DNA of 64,000 nucleotides from Rhodospirillales bacterium. Its GTDB lineage: Bacteria; Pseudomonadota; Alphaproteobacteria; Rhodospirillales; Rhodospirillaceae. Under the pieces are notes generated by a model, which ran no database searches, was not told where the DNA came from, and was given only the letters and a program-made list of their open reading frames with translations. The position numbers and the translations under genes are program-made. Where the stretch lies: the NCBI GenBank assembly GCA_028278135.1, contig JANQEW010000014.1, positions 62,001 through 126,000 on the forward strand, given 5' to 3'. Positions 17,406 to 25,346 of the stretch are shown here, one piece after another. Position 1 is the stretch's first letter. Each line of letters opens with the position of its first letter.

Positions 17406-18720
17406 TCGAATACCCCCCACACCGTTGCCTTCACTGTCCATACAGTCTGCGCAGAGTCTGCGTGCGAGAATCCGCCGCCGTCATGTTGCTGAGCGCCGTT
17501 TTCGTTTTTATGGTTTTGCTGCAATGTTCCTCACTCTCGCAGTACTAGTACTGGTGTTCGTCAGTATCCTGTCAAAAGCTTATACCGCGTTTCAGGAAAA
17601 TGTACTCTCACTCACAATCTCCCTAGACTCTGCGAGTATCGATTCAACAAAAGGGTCAACAACAGGGCAGCGGAATCCGCTTACGGCAGAGTACCGAAAG
17701 CTCATTCAAACAGCCTTAGCTGGCTTGTTCCCAGCTGTGACGGATCGACACGAACGACACCTTTTGTTTAGCCTGATTAGCGAGGGAGCGCCCTATGCGT
17801 TGCGCGCTCTTGTCACGCGTCAACAGGCGAAAATAGGCGGCGACAGAACGGTTGATGTTTTGCTGAGTGATGAGGCGGATCAGTTTCTGAAGGGACACAT
17901 CACGGCCCATGTCTATGAAACAGAGCGCAAGATCAAGGATCTGCAGGTTACTTGGCTAAAAGAGCTGCAAGCACGTGGTCTGATACACAGCCGTTTCAAC
18001 ATCACTCTGTTCACAGCCGGGGATTCGCGAGAGCCAGAATTGGCCGGCATATTGGGAGCCGTGACAGGGTCTTTCTATCTGGTCATTGTGACTCTTAGTT
18101 TAAGTTTTCCTGTAGGCGTAGCGTCTGCCGTTTACCTCGAAGAATTTGCACCCCGCAACAGAATCACAGACCTGATTGAGGTCAACATCAACAACCTGGC
18201 TGCTGTGCCTTCTGTCGTGTTCGGCCTACTTGGTCTCGCTATTTTCCTGAACGGTCTTCGCTTGCCACGCTCAGCCCCCCTTGTCGGGGGCTTTGTCTTG
18301 AGTCTCCTCATTTTGCCGACCATCATCATTGCTGCCCGAGCCGCTTTGAAAGCTGTCCCGTTATCGATCCGTGAGGCGGCTCTGGGCATTGGGGCCTCAA
18401 AAATGCAGAGCATCCTGCATCATGTTCTTCCACTAGCTATGCCCGGTATCATGACTGGTACGATTCTCGGTCTGGCTCATGCGCTGGGAGAATCTGCCCC
18501 ACTTCTGATGATCGGCATGGTAGCATTCGTCGTTGATACTCCTGTGACGCTGCTTGATCCTGCAACGGTCTTGCCAGTACAGATCTATCTTTGGGCAGAT
18601 AGCCCCGAGCGGGCTTTTCTTGAAAGAACAGCGGCGGCTATTGTGGTTTTGTTAGGCTTTCTCATCGCAATGAATACCATTGCTGTTATGGTTCGTATAA
18701 AATTTGAGCGTAGGTGGTAA
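17398..18720 (+). CDS. pstA: Phosphate ABC transporter permease PstA
   Basis: This is the second permease of the Pst transporter. The C-terminal half carries the permease core with IREAALGIGASKMQSILHHV and LGESAPLLMIGM. The first roughly 215 residues hold one membrane segment and a large periplasmic region, as in other alphaproteobacterial PstA proteins. The ATG at 17398 overlaps the end of pstC (ATGAATAG), so translation is probably coupled. A GTG further upstream (17374) is less likely. Confidence 0.92.
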   Translation: MNSRIPPTPLPSLSIQSAQSLRARIRRRHVAERRFRFYGFAAMFLTLAVLVLVFVSILSKAYTAFQENVLSLTISLDSASIDSTKGSTTGQRNPLTAEYRKLIQTALAGLFPAVTDRHERHLLFSLISEGAPYALRALVTRQQAKIGGDRTVDVLLSDEADQFLKGHITAHVYETERKIKDLQVTWLKELQARGLIHSRFNITLFTAGDSREPELAGILGAVTGSFYLVIVTLSLSFPVGVASAVYLEEFAPRNRITDLIEVNINNLAAVPSVVFGLLGLAIFLNGLRLPRSAPLVGGFVLSLLILPTIIIAARAALKAVPLSIREAALGIGASKMQSILHHVLPLAMPGIMTGTILGLAHALGESAPLLMIGMVAFVVDTPVTLLDPATVLPVQIYLWADSPERAFLERTAAAIVVLLGFLIAMNTIAVMVRIKFERRW

Positions 18721-18723
18721 AAT

Positions 18724-19548
18724 ATGTCTTTGTTCGCTAAAGACGATGCACATCTGGTCACACAAGGAGAACCTTTACTAGTAGAAACTGCTTGTGCCAA
18801 GCTATCAGCGCGTAATGTCAACGTCTTTTACGGGGAGAAACATGCTATCAAGAATGTAACGCTCGATATTAACTGTAACGAAGTGACAGCTCTGATAGGT
18901 CCTTCTGGTTGTGGGAAATCTACCTTTCTGCGGTGCCTCAACCGCATGAACGATACCATAGATACTTGCCGTGTCACAGGGACAATTACTCTGGATGGAG
19001 AGAATATTTATACTCCTAAAGTAGATGCTGTATATTTACGCACACGTGTTGGAATGGTCTTCCAGAAACCTAATCCATTCCCAAAGTCCATTTTCGAAAA
19101 TGTTGCTTATGGCCCCCGTATCCATGGCTTGACCTCCAGTCGCTCCGAATTAGAAAGTGTCGTCCTCACCAGCTTAGAGAGAGCCGGGCTACTGGAAGAA
19201 GTCAGTGACCGTCTGCATGCATCCGGAATCAGCCTGTCTGGAGGGCAACAACAGCGTTTATGTATCGCTCGTGCCATTGCTGTGAGTCCAGAAGTGATCT
19301 TGATGGATGAACCGTGTTCAGCGCTCGATCCTATTGCAACGGCTAAAATAGAAGAGCTGATCGATGAGCTGCAGCACAATTTTACTATCGTCATCGTTAC
19401 TCATTCCATGCAACAAGCTGCGCGTGTGTCTCAACGCACGGCATTTTTTCATTTAGGCGAATTGGTCGAGTGCGGTGGAACAGAACAGATTTTCACAAAT
19501 CCTGTACATAGGTTGACACAAGGATACATCACTGGCCGTTTTGGTTGA
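18724..19548 (+). CDS. pstB: Phosphate ABC transporter ATP-binding protein PstB
   Basis: PstB powers phosphate uptake. Walker A ([19 protein letters not shown]), the Q loop ([19 protein letters not shown]), the signature LSGGQQQR and Walker B (VILMDEP) are complete, and NRMND is PstB-specific. The length of 274 is normal. It begins three bases after pstA and precedes phoU with a short gap. Confidence 0.97.
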   Translation: MSLFAKDDAHLVTQGEPLLVETACAKLSARNVNVFYGEKHAIKNVTLDINCNEVTALIGPSGCGKSTFLRCLNRMNDTIDTCRVTGTITLDGENIYTPKVDAVYLRTRVGMVFQKPNPFPKSIFENVAYGPRIHGLTSSRSELESVVLTSLERAGLLEEVSDRLHASGISLSGGQQQRLCIARAIAVSPEVILMDEPCSALDPIATAKIEELIDELQHNFTIVIVTHSMQQAARVSQRTAFFHLGELVECGGTEQIFTNPVHRLTQGYITGRFG

Positions 19549-19572
19549 ACTCTCGAAAGGTGCGGGACAAGG

Positions 19573-19588
19573 CAATGATGCAATGATG
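19573..19588. repeat. 8-nt exact tandem duplication on the phoU start codon
   Basis: CAATGATG is repeated at 19573-19580 and 19581-19588. It doubles a pair of ATG codons; the second set (19583, 19586) is in frame with PhoU, the first is not. Confidence 0.88.
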
Positions 19589-20287
19589 CACAACATGGAG
19601 CACACGGCCCACACGGTGAAATCCTATGACGAGGAATTAGCCTTGCTCGTCAACACTATTGCACATATGGGAAGTCTGGCCGAGACACAACTTGCAAGCG
19701 CTGTCCAAGCGGTCGTCTGGCGCGACAGCGACTTAGCGAACCACGTTGTCGCAAGTGATTCTAGAATTGACGAATTAGAGCAGGAAGTGCATAAGCAAGT
19801 CATGCGACTCCTCGCTTTGCGCCAGCCTGTGGCAATTGATCTCCGCAACATTGTCATTGGCCTGAAGATTTCAAGCGATCTTGAACGAATTGCAGACTAC
19901 GCAGCCAATCTGGCTAAACGTGCCGTCGTGCTGAATCAACTGCCCACTGTGAAGCCAGTAGCTGGCGTGCCACGTATGGCCCGGTTAGCACAAGAGTTGA
20001 TTCAGGACGTGCTGATTGCCTATGTCGAGCGCGATGAAAACAAGGCCGTGACGACATGGAAGCGGGATGAAGAGATGGATGAAATGTACATCAGCCTGTT
20101 CCGGGAGTTGGTAACCTATATGATGGAGGACCCGCGCACGATCACGGCCTGTACGCACCTGATGTTCATGGCTAAGAACATTGAACGGATCGGAGATCAT
20201 GTTACGAACATTGCGGAGAGTATACACTTCCTGATTGAGGGGACATTACTGCGCTGCCGACGACCCAAGCGGGATATTTCTGCTTAA
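19583..20287 (+). CDS. phoU: Phosphate signalling/transport accessory protein PhoU
   Basis: PhoU is a cytosolic helical-bundle protein that links the Pst transporter to phosphate signalling. Two PhoU repeats are visible, with hallmark stretches ALRQPVAIDLRNIVIGLKIS and MFMAKNIERIGDHVTNIAE. I start at the ATG at 19583; 19586, 19595 or an upstream TTG (19541) are possible. In relatives phoB follows; here the next gene is a convergent histidine phosphatase, so no phosphate regulator is seen nearby. Confidence 0.93.
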   Translation: MMHNMEHTAHTVKSYDEELALLVNTIAHMGSLAETQLASAVQAVVWRDSDLANHVVASDSRIDELEQEVHKQVMRLLALRQPVAIDLRNIVIGLKISSDLERIADYAANLAKRAVVLNQLPTVKPVAGVPRMARLAQELIQDVLIAYVERDENKAVTTWKRDEEMDEMYISLFRELVTYMMEDPRTITACTHLMFMAKNIERIGDHVTNIAESIHFLIEGTLLRCRRPKRDISA

Positions 20288-20336
20288 GCAGAGGCACGTA
20301 CTCATAACACCGGCCTGAACACAGGCCTGAAAATGC

Positions 20337-20969
20337 TCAGGGTGGAGCATTGACGGACTGCACACTCCATGTCGTGCCACTATACTCAATACATGTAATA
20401 GATAGTGGATCAACAGCGAGAGTGTGCACCTGTTCTGGAGTCAGATTCAGGGCGATGGCGAGTGCAGCGCGAATGGAGCCCGCGTGGGCAATAACAACGA
20501 TATTATGGCCAGCGTGCTGGTGCGAAAGACGCGAGATAGCCTTGCTGACGCGTGCCATGACATCCAGAAAACTTTCTCCTCCGCCAGGAGGACGTACCGT
20601 AAAGGGAGAATCCCAGAATGTTGCGTAATCTGTATTAGATGATTTTTTGAGTTCACACCACGCTACCCCTTCCCAAGCACCAAAAGCTTGTTCCATGAAG
20701 GCAGCCTCTACAAGAGCATCTGAGGCCGTCCAACCTGCGGCTGTAATGGCCTCAAGGGTACGACGTGTGCGGCTTAGTGGGGTGCAGACGACAACGGCTT
20801 GTACGGGCAGGCGCGCCGCTAAAGCTGTCAATGTTACGACGTCCGAACAATCACATGTGAGATCTGTGTGACCATAGAGATAAGCTCCAAATGCCACTGG
20901 GGCATGCCGTACCCACCACCACCTTGTTACAGCATGCATGTTGTCATTCCGTCGCATCTGAATTCTCAT
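20337..20969 (-). CDS. Histidine phosphatase family protein (possible CobC-type alpha-ribazole phosphatase)
   Basis: The phosphatase core is clear: the catalytic RHA motif (WWVRHAPVAF), PLSRTRRTLEAI, the acid residue region EQAFGAWEGVAW, GGGESFLDV and the second histidine in IAHAGSIRAAL. This superfamily includes phosphoglycerate mutase and the cobalamin enzyme CobC. The arrangement YGHTDL and EAAFMEQAFGAWEG suits CobC, but no cob gene is adjacent, so the substrate is open. The start may be 20969 or an internal ATG at 20939, which places RHA near residue 11 as in the family. Confidence 0.8.
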   Translation of the reverse strand: MRIQMRRNDNMHAVTRWWWVRHAPVAFGAYLYGHTDLTCDCSDVVTLTALAARLPVQAVVVCTPLSRTRRTLEAITAAGWTASDALVEAAFMEQAFGAWEGVAWCELKKSSNTDYATFWDSPFTVRPPGGGESFLDVMARVSKAISRLSHQHAGHNIVVIAHAGSIRAALAIALNLTPEQVHTLAVDPLSITCIEYSGTTWSVQSVNAPP

Positions 20970-21083
20970 TTAACACTGACATTGTTCAAAACGGGGCTGC
21001 TGCGAGACGCAGGCGTGCTCTACATCTACAGATGTTGTCTAAAGCAATGGCTGGCGAAACGCAACGGATTACAGGTTATCCCT

Positions 21084-21137
21084 TTATCTGTGTATATCCT
21101 ATTATCTGTGTATATCCTATTATCTGTGTATATCCTA
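21084..21137. repeat. 18-nt unit in three exact tandem copies
   Basis: TTATCTGTGTATATCCTA is present at 21084-21101, 21102-21119 and 21120-21137. It is the largest tandem array in the window. Confidence 0.97.
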
Positions 21138-21341
21138 ACGCTGCCAGCAAGGTCATTTCCCATTGCACGTCAATAAAAGATGTCTTACAAACAGGCCCCG
21201 CCAGCTCACATGGACACGGCACGGCGGAAAAAAGCACGCATTGTATCAGCGCTACGGGTCAACCCAGTGTGGTGACAGTAGTGGCTCCTCAGCGCTCTTT
21301 TCTCCGTCAGGAAGGAAGGAAGGACTAAGTAAAAGTAAGGA

Positions 21342-21357
21342 CTCAGGACCTCAGGAC
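21342..21357. repeat. 8-nt exact tandem duplication
   Basis: CTCAGGAC is repeated at 21342-21349 and 21350-21357 within the era-side spacer. Confidence 0.88.
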
Positions 21358-21506
21358 CTGCATACTGCATGCAGTCCAGTCAGTACCATAGGGACCATAG
21401 CTTCCTCAACATCTTCCAGAAAGGTTCCTCGTCAGTTGTGTGAGCGAGTGAGTACTGTCTTGAGAAAAGAGCAGAACACAGCAGAAAACAGATGAGATGC
21501 TCTTGA

Positions 21507-22403
21507 TCAGGCATGAAAGTTTAGGGACCATTCACGATAGTATTCTATTGTGTCTCGCCAACCATTATCAATATTGACAGCCAGCAATAGATGCACACGA
21601 CGCCTGAAAGTTTCTTCGAGCTCTTGACGGGCGGCCCAGCCGATAGACTTTATCCGACGGCCCTCCCTACCTAGGACAATGGCCCGCTGATTCTCTCGTG
21701 GGACAAGAATGGTTTGGTGAAGGAGTACACTGCCATCGTCACGTTCCTCCCAACGATCACTTCTAACAGTGATGATGTATGGCAGTTCCTTATGCAACTG
21801 GAGAAAAACTTTCTCACGTGTGATCTCAGCAGCAAACAAACGCATTGGCATATCTGAGAGTGCATCGTGGGGAAATAACTGGGGTCCTTTGGGAGCCTGT
21901 TGTACAAGCAGGGCCACGAGATCTTTAACCCCACTACCCGTTTTTGCAGAGAGCATAAAGGTCTCTGTAAAATCCCCCATAGCATTCAAAGTCGCAGCTA
22001 TGTCGAGCAAACGCAAAGGCCGGATCATATCGATTTTGTTCAGAGCAAGGATTGCGCGACGCCTTTTTGCTTGCAGGGCTGTGCTGATGGCAATCACTCT
22101 GTCGGTGACACCAAATCTAGCATCCACTAACAGCACGATGGCATCCGCTTCGACAGTTCCCGCCCAGGCAGCATGCATCATCGCTCGTTCCAGGCGGTCC
22201 CGAGGTTTGGAAAGGCCTGGCGTGTCAATAAAAACAAGCTGTGATTTACCAACCTGCACAATGCCCCTCACAAGAGTCCTCGTAGTCTGGACCTTGTGTG
22301 AAACGATGCTGATTTTTTGTCCAACAATACGGTTAACCAAAGTTGACTTACCGGCGTTTGGAGCCCCAATGATGGCAATAAACGATGTCCTAAAATATCC
22401 CAT
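21507..22403 (-). CDS. era: GTPase Era (16S rRNA maturation)
   Basis: Era binds the 3' end of 16S rRNA and helps 30S assembly. The G domain has IIGAPNAGKSTLVNRIVGQK, FIDTPGLSKPRDRLERAM, and LALNKID. The C-terminal KH domain begins near residue 200, with VFLQLHKELPYIITVRSD and ILVPRENQRAIVLGREGRRI. The length of 298 is typical. It is the last gene of rpoZ-rsh-pdxJ-acpS-lepB-rnc-era. Confidence 0.97.
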   Translation of the reverse strand: MGYFRTSFIAIIGAPNAGKSTLVNRIVGQKISIVSHKVQTTRTLVRGIVQVGKSQLVFIDTPGLSKPRDRLERAMMHAAWAGTVEADAIVLLVDARFGVTDRVIAISTALQAKRRRAILALNKIDMIRPLRLLDIAATLNAMGDFTETFMLSAKTGSGVKDLVALLVQQAPKGPQLFPHDALSDMPMRLFAAEITREKVFLQLHKELPYIITVRSDRWEERDDGSVLLHQTILVPRENQRAIVLGREGRRIKSIGWAARQELEETFRRRVHLLLAVNIDNGWRDTIEYYREWSLNFHA

Positions 22404-22423
22404 GTCTTCCTGTCCCCTAGGAA

Positions 22424-23149
22424 TCAGGCATTTTGCACCCGCTCGAGCAAAGCTCTCGCGGCTGCTTGCTCCGCGAGTCTTTTTGAGCTCCCAGATCCTG
22501 CGGCTTGTTCTTCACCCTTGACTCTAACGGCGACATGGAAGGTCGGTTCATGCGCCGGTCCGGCCGTGCTCAGAATTGCATAAGTAGGCAGAGGCAGAGC
22601 ATGCCGTTGAGCCCATTCTTGCAAAGCTGTTTTTGCATCTTTTGGTGGTAAAGTCATTTCTTCCATAAGAGGAGTCCATAAACGTATTATAAAATTTTTT
22701 GTCGTATCAAAACCTGCGTGAGTAAATAACGCGCCTATTACTCCTTCACAAGCATCCGCTAGAATAGCGGGATTGTCACGACCTCCAGAGTCCCCCTCAC
22801 TGTGGGACAGAATCAGATGAGGACCGAGGTTGATCTGCCATGCTACTCGTGCAAGAGCCTCACGCCGTACCAAAGCGGCGTGCCGGCGAGCTAAAGCGCC
22901 TTCTTTCTCTGTTGGAAAGCGTGCCAAGAGCATTTCCGCGATCACTAATGCAAGCACACGGTCGCCAAGAAACTCCAGACGTTCATAGGCCGTCGCCCTG
23001 CCACGCAAAGCGACAGGTGTGGCGCTCGGATGGGTCAGCGCATCTTGTAGATATGTAATGCCCTGACCAAAATCGTGCCCCAGCACGTGCTGGAGTTCGA
23101 GCAAAGCAGAATGGAGAGAAAGCGTATGGCGCCCTAACAGGCTGGGCAT
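22424..23149 (-). CDS. rnc: Ribonuclease III
   Basis: RNase III cuts double-stranded RNA in rRNA and mRNA processing. The signature ERLEFLGDRVLALVIAEMLL is near residue 40-60, and a second acidic site, ILADACEGVIGALF, follows. The C-terminal double-stranded RNA-binding domain holds KTALQEWAQRHALPLP and GSGSSKRLAEQAAARALLE. I start at MPSLLGRH (23149), after AAGG; the longer frame adds 11 residues. It lies 20 bp before era. Confidence 0.95.
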   Translation of the reverse strand: MPSLLGRHTLSLHSALLELQHVLGHDFGQGITYLQDALTHPSATPVALRGRATAYERLEFLGDRVLALVIAEMLLARFPTEKEGALARRHAALVRREALARVAWQINLGPHLILSHSEGDSGGRDNPAILADACEGVIGALFTHAGFDTTKNFIIRLWTPLMEEMTLPPKDAKTALQEWAQRHALPLPTYAILSTAGPAHEPTFHVAVRVKGEEQAAGSGSSKRLAEQAAARALLERVQNA

Positions 23150-23304
23150 GTTTACAACCTTAAATTGAGAAAGCACAATCAAAAAGAGGATTGCTCTTTC
23201 ACAGCGGCAGCGCTGCCGAAGAAATACCCTCTCTCAACTCCCTCTCAATCAAGAGACCAAGAGACTCTACCCGTCTTGCTCTCAGAAAACACTGCAGTCC
23301 CTTC

Positions 23305-23322
23305 TCAATCTATTCAATCTAT
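23305..23322. repeat. 9-nt exact tandem duplication on the lepB stop codon
   Basis: TCAATCTAT is repeated at 23305-23313 and 23314-23322. On the minus strand the lepB TGA is duplicated in frame. Confidence 0.9.
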
Positions 23323-24054
23323 ACAACTGAAAAAGCGTGAAAAACGGATCGCCCAGGGCCATTTCCATATTTCCCATAAACGGGCACTGTGGTTGACAGA
23401 GAAGAATAAGACTTCCGCCCGACCAATAAAATTTTCAAACGGCACATATCCGACAATAGATCTACTATCTGTAGAATTATCTCTGTTATCACCCATTAAG
23501 AAATAGTACCCTTCTGGTACGATAAACTCACGTGTGTTATCCAAAGGGTTACTATCTGATAACTCTATGATTCTGTGTCGCACGTCATTGGGGAGCACTT
23601 CAATGTATTGCGTATACACTCTGAATCTGCCTGACTCATCTTCTGCCACAAAGTCATCAATGCGATCGCGCCGTACTGGTAGGCCATTGATCTGCAGTAT
23701 ACCCCCGATTATTTGAATACTATCACCTGGCAACCCGATGATACGTTTAACATAGTCTGTTTTATGATCGGTTGGTACTTTAAAAACAGCGACATCGCCG
23801 CGCTGTGGCGCATCCGCCAGAATTCTTCCTGAGAAAAACGGTAAGCTGAATGGCAACGCGTGGTGGCTGTACCCATAGCTGTACTTTGAGACAAACAAAT
23901 AATCTCCAACGAGGAGCGTTGGCATCATCGATCCTGAAGGAATATTAAACGGTTCAAAAGCGACGATACGCATGACGAGCGCGATGAGAGTAGCGTAGAG
24001 GACTGTTTTGACCGTCTCGCTGATGTTGGCGTTGTAGGTCTTGTTCTTTCTCAT
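23314..24054 (-). CDS. lepB: Signal peptidase I
   Basis: LepB removes signal peptides on the outer face of the inner membrane. A single N-terminal membrane segment (VLYATLIALVMRIVAF) is followed by the catalytic serine motif PSGSMMPTLLVGD and the catalytic lysine in DYVKRIIGLPGD; the late motif YYFLMGDNRDNSTDSR is present. At 246 residues it is normal. Before a duplication in acpS, its ATG probably overlapped the acpS stop. Confidence 0.96.
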   Translation of the reverse strand: MRKNKTYNANISETVKTVLYATLIALVMRIVAFEPFNIPSGSMMPTLLVGDYLFVSKYSYGYSHHALPFSLPFFSGRILADAPQRGDVAVFKVPTDHKTDYVKRIIGLPGDSIQIIGGILQINGLPVRRDRIDDFVAEDESGRFRVYTQYIEVLPNDVRHRIIELSDSNPLDNTREFIVPEGYYFLMGDNRDNSTDSRSIVGYVPFENFIGRAEVLFFSVNHSARLWEIWKWPWAIRFSRFFSCID

Positions 24055-24083
24055 GGACGCATTGCCGCATTCACCCGCCCGTC

Positions 24084-24115
24084 AGTATGGCTAGTCCCGA
24101 GTATGGCTAGTCCCG
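24084..24115. repeat. 16-nt exact tandem duplication at the 3' end of acpS
   Basis: AGTATGGCTAGTCCCG is repeated at 24084-24099 and 24100-24115. The second copy on the minus strand is read out of frame and supplies the present acpS stop (TAG, 24091-24093). Confidence 0.97.
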
Positions 24116-24546
24116 GCTATAGGACCGTCCAGGCACGCGATTGGCGTAGCCGATATCACAACAAAAGCCTGGGCAAAAGGATATTCATCGCTGACTGTGA
24201 TATCTATCCGTGACACCATGCGAGTCGGTGTCATGTTCATGAGTCGCCTGGCCGCCTTGCCGGTCAGGTGCATTGTTGGCTGCCCCAAAGGGCCTGCTGC
24301 GACGATTTCAAGATCGTGCCAAATAATTCCACAGGCGAGTCCTGTCCCGAGTGCCTTCACACATGCTTCCTTAACGGCAAAGCGCTTCGCATAAATCGCA
24401 GCACGACTCACAGTGTGAGAAACACGCTCAGCACCCCTTCGCTCGTCCGCTGTGAAGAGACGGCCCAGGAAACGTTCACCGAATCTGTCAAGAGCCCGCT
24501 CGATCCGGCGAATGTCGACCAAGTCTGTTCCCACACCGAGAATCAC
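24091..24546 (-). CDS. acpS: Holo-[acyl-carrier-protein] synthase
   Basis: AcpS transfers 4'-phosphopantetheine from CoA to acyl carrier protein. Metal-binding motifs GVGTDLVDIRRIERAL (Asp 8) and KRFAVKEACVKALGTG are present, as in the compact trimeric family. The end is altered: the last residues (RD) and stop come from a duplicated 16-nt unit. Without it the frame would run on through DGRVNAAMRP and stop in an ATGA overlap with lepB. The core fold should not be affected. Confidence 0.94.
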   Translation of the reverse strand: MILGVGTDLVDIRRIERALDRFGERFLGRLFTADERRGAERVSHTVSRAAIYAKRFAVKEACVKALGTGLACGIIWHDLEIVAAGPLGQPTMHLTGKAARRLMNMTPTRMVSRIDITVSDEYPFAQAFVVISATPIACLDGPIAGTSHTRD

Positions 24547-24563
24547 CGCCTCCTGTCCACCCT

Positions 24564-25313
24564 TTACCCTGACCCTGTCGTTGTAGTCCGGGCTTGATCA
24601 ATAAGGGTTCGCATACGCTGTATTGCATCACCCAGTCCACAGAAAATGGCTTCGCCGACCAGGAAATGACCAATGTTGAGCTCGGCTATGGACGACAAGG
24701 CGGCTACCGCCCCCACTGTCTCATAGTCCAACCCATGCCCCGCATGACATTCAAGCCCCATTGCGACGGCCTGGGCAGCAGCAGTCGCTAAGCGAGCCAG
24801 TTCATCCTCACGACTCGTGCCTATTGCGTTGCAATAGGCCCCTGTGTGTAGTTCTACTACGGGTGCTCCAACCATAAGAGCTGCTTCAAGTTGAACGAGT
24901 TCTGGCTCAATAAACAGTGAGACGCTTATCCCCGCCTCTTGCATACGCCCGGTCAATCTCTCTAGCGTTGTACGCTGTCTTGTGACATCTAACCCACCTT
25001 CTGTGGTACGCTCTTCGCGCCTCTCCGGTACCACGCAGACGGCGTGGGGACAGTGGTGCAAAGCGATAGCAGTCATCTCTGCAGTGGCAGCCATTTCCAG
25101 ATTGAGAGGAATGGCAATCTCTGCCATCAGTCTGACAATGTCATCATCGGAAATATGGCGGCGATCCTCGCGTAGATGAGTGGTAATCCCATCTGCCCCG
25201 GCAGCGACAGCGATACGCGCCGCCCGTAATGGATCAGGATGACTACCACCACGGGCATTACGGAGTGTAGCGACATGATCAATGTTGACTCCTAGGCGAA
25301 TCGTGCGGGTCAT
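24564..25313 (-). CDS. pdxJ: Pyridoxine 5'-phosphate synthase
   Basis: PdxJ condenses 1-deoxyxylulose 5-phosphate with 3-amino-2-oxopropyl phosphate in vitamin B6 synthesis. The N-terminus LGVNIDHVATLRNARGGSHP and TTHLREDRRHI are diagnostic, and VELHTGAY and NIGHFLVGEAIF carry phosphate-binding residues. The length of 249 is normal. It is 17 bp before acpS. Confidence 0.97.
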   Translation of the reverse strand: MTRTIRLGVNIDHVATLRNARGGSHPDPLRAARIAVAAGADGITTHLREDRRHISDDDIVRLMAEIAIPLNLEMAATAEMTAIALHHCPHAVCVVPERREERTTEGGLDVTRQRTTLERLTGRMQEAGISVSLFIEPELVQLEAALMVGAPVVELHTGAYCNAIGTSREDELARLATAAAQAVAMGLECHAGHGLDYETVGAVAALSSIAELNIGHFLVGEAIFCGLGDAIQRMRTLIDQARTTTTGSG

Positions 25314-25346
25314 GGCCTGAATCCTCTTGAAGAAGGCTCACCGAAC

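Larger units (their letters stand above)
20970..21506. other. 537-bp gene-free spacer, rich in short repeats
   Basis: No conserved protein, tRNA or other RNA gene was recognised on either strand between the histidine phosphatase and era (both minus). It carries an 18-nt triplication at 21084-21137, an 8-nt duplication at 21342-21357, GGAAGGAAGGA at about 21310-21320 and a spaced ACCATAG pair at about 21385-21400. recO, often downstream of era, is not found here. Confidence 0.6.

Noticed and set aside
21084..21137. CRISPR-like array
   Set aside because: Copies are directly adjacent with no spacers, and there are no cas genes nearby.
20868..21176. Plus-strand open frame containing LSVYIL repeats
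   Set aside because: It only translates the 18-nt triplication and has no conserved part or ribosome site; the repeat unit keeps any frame open because 18 is a multiple of three.
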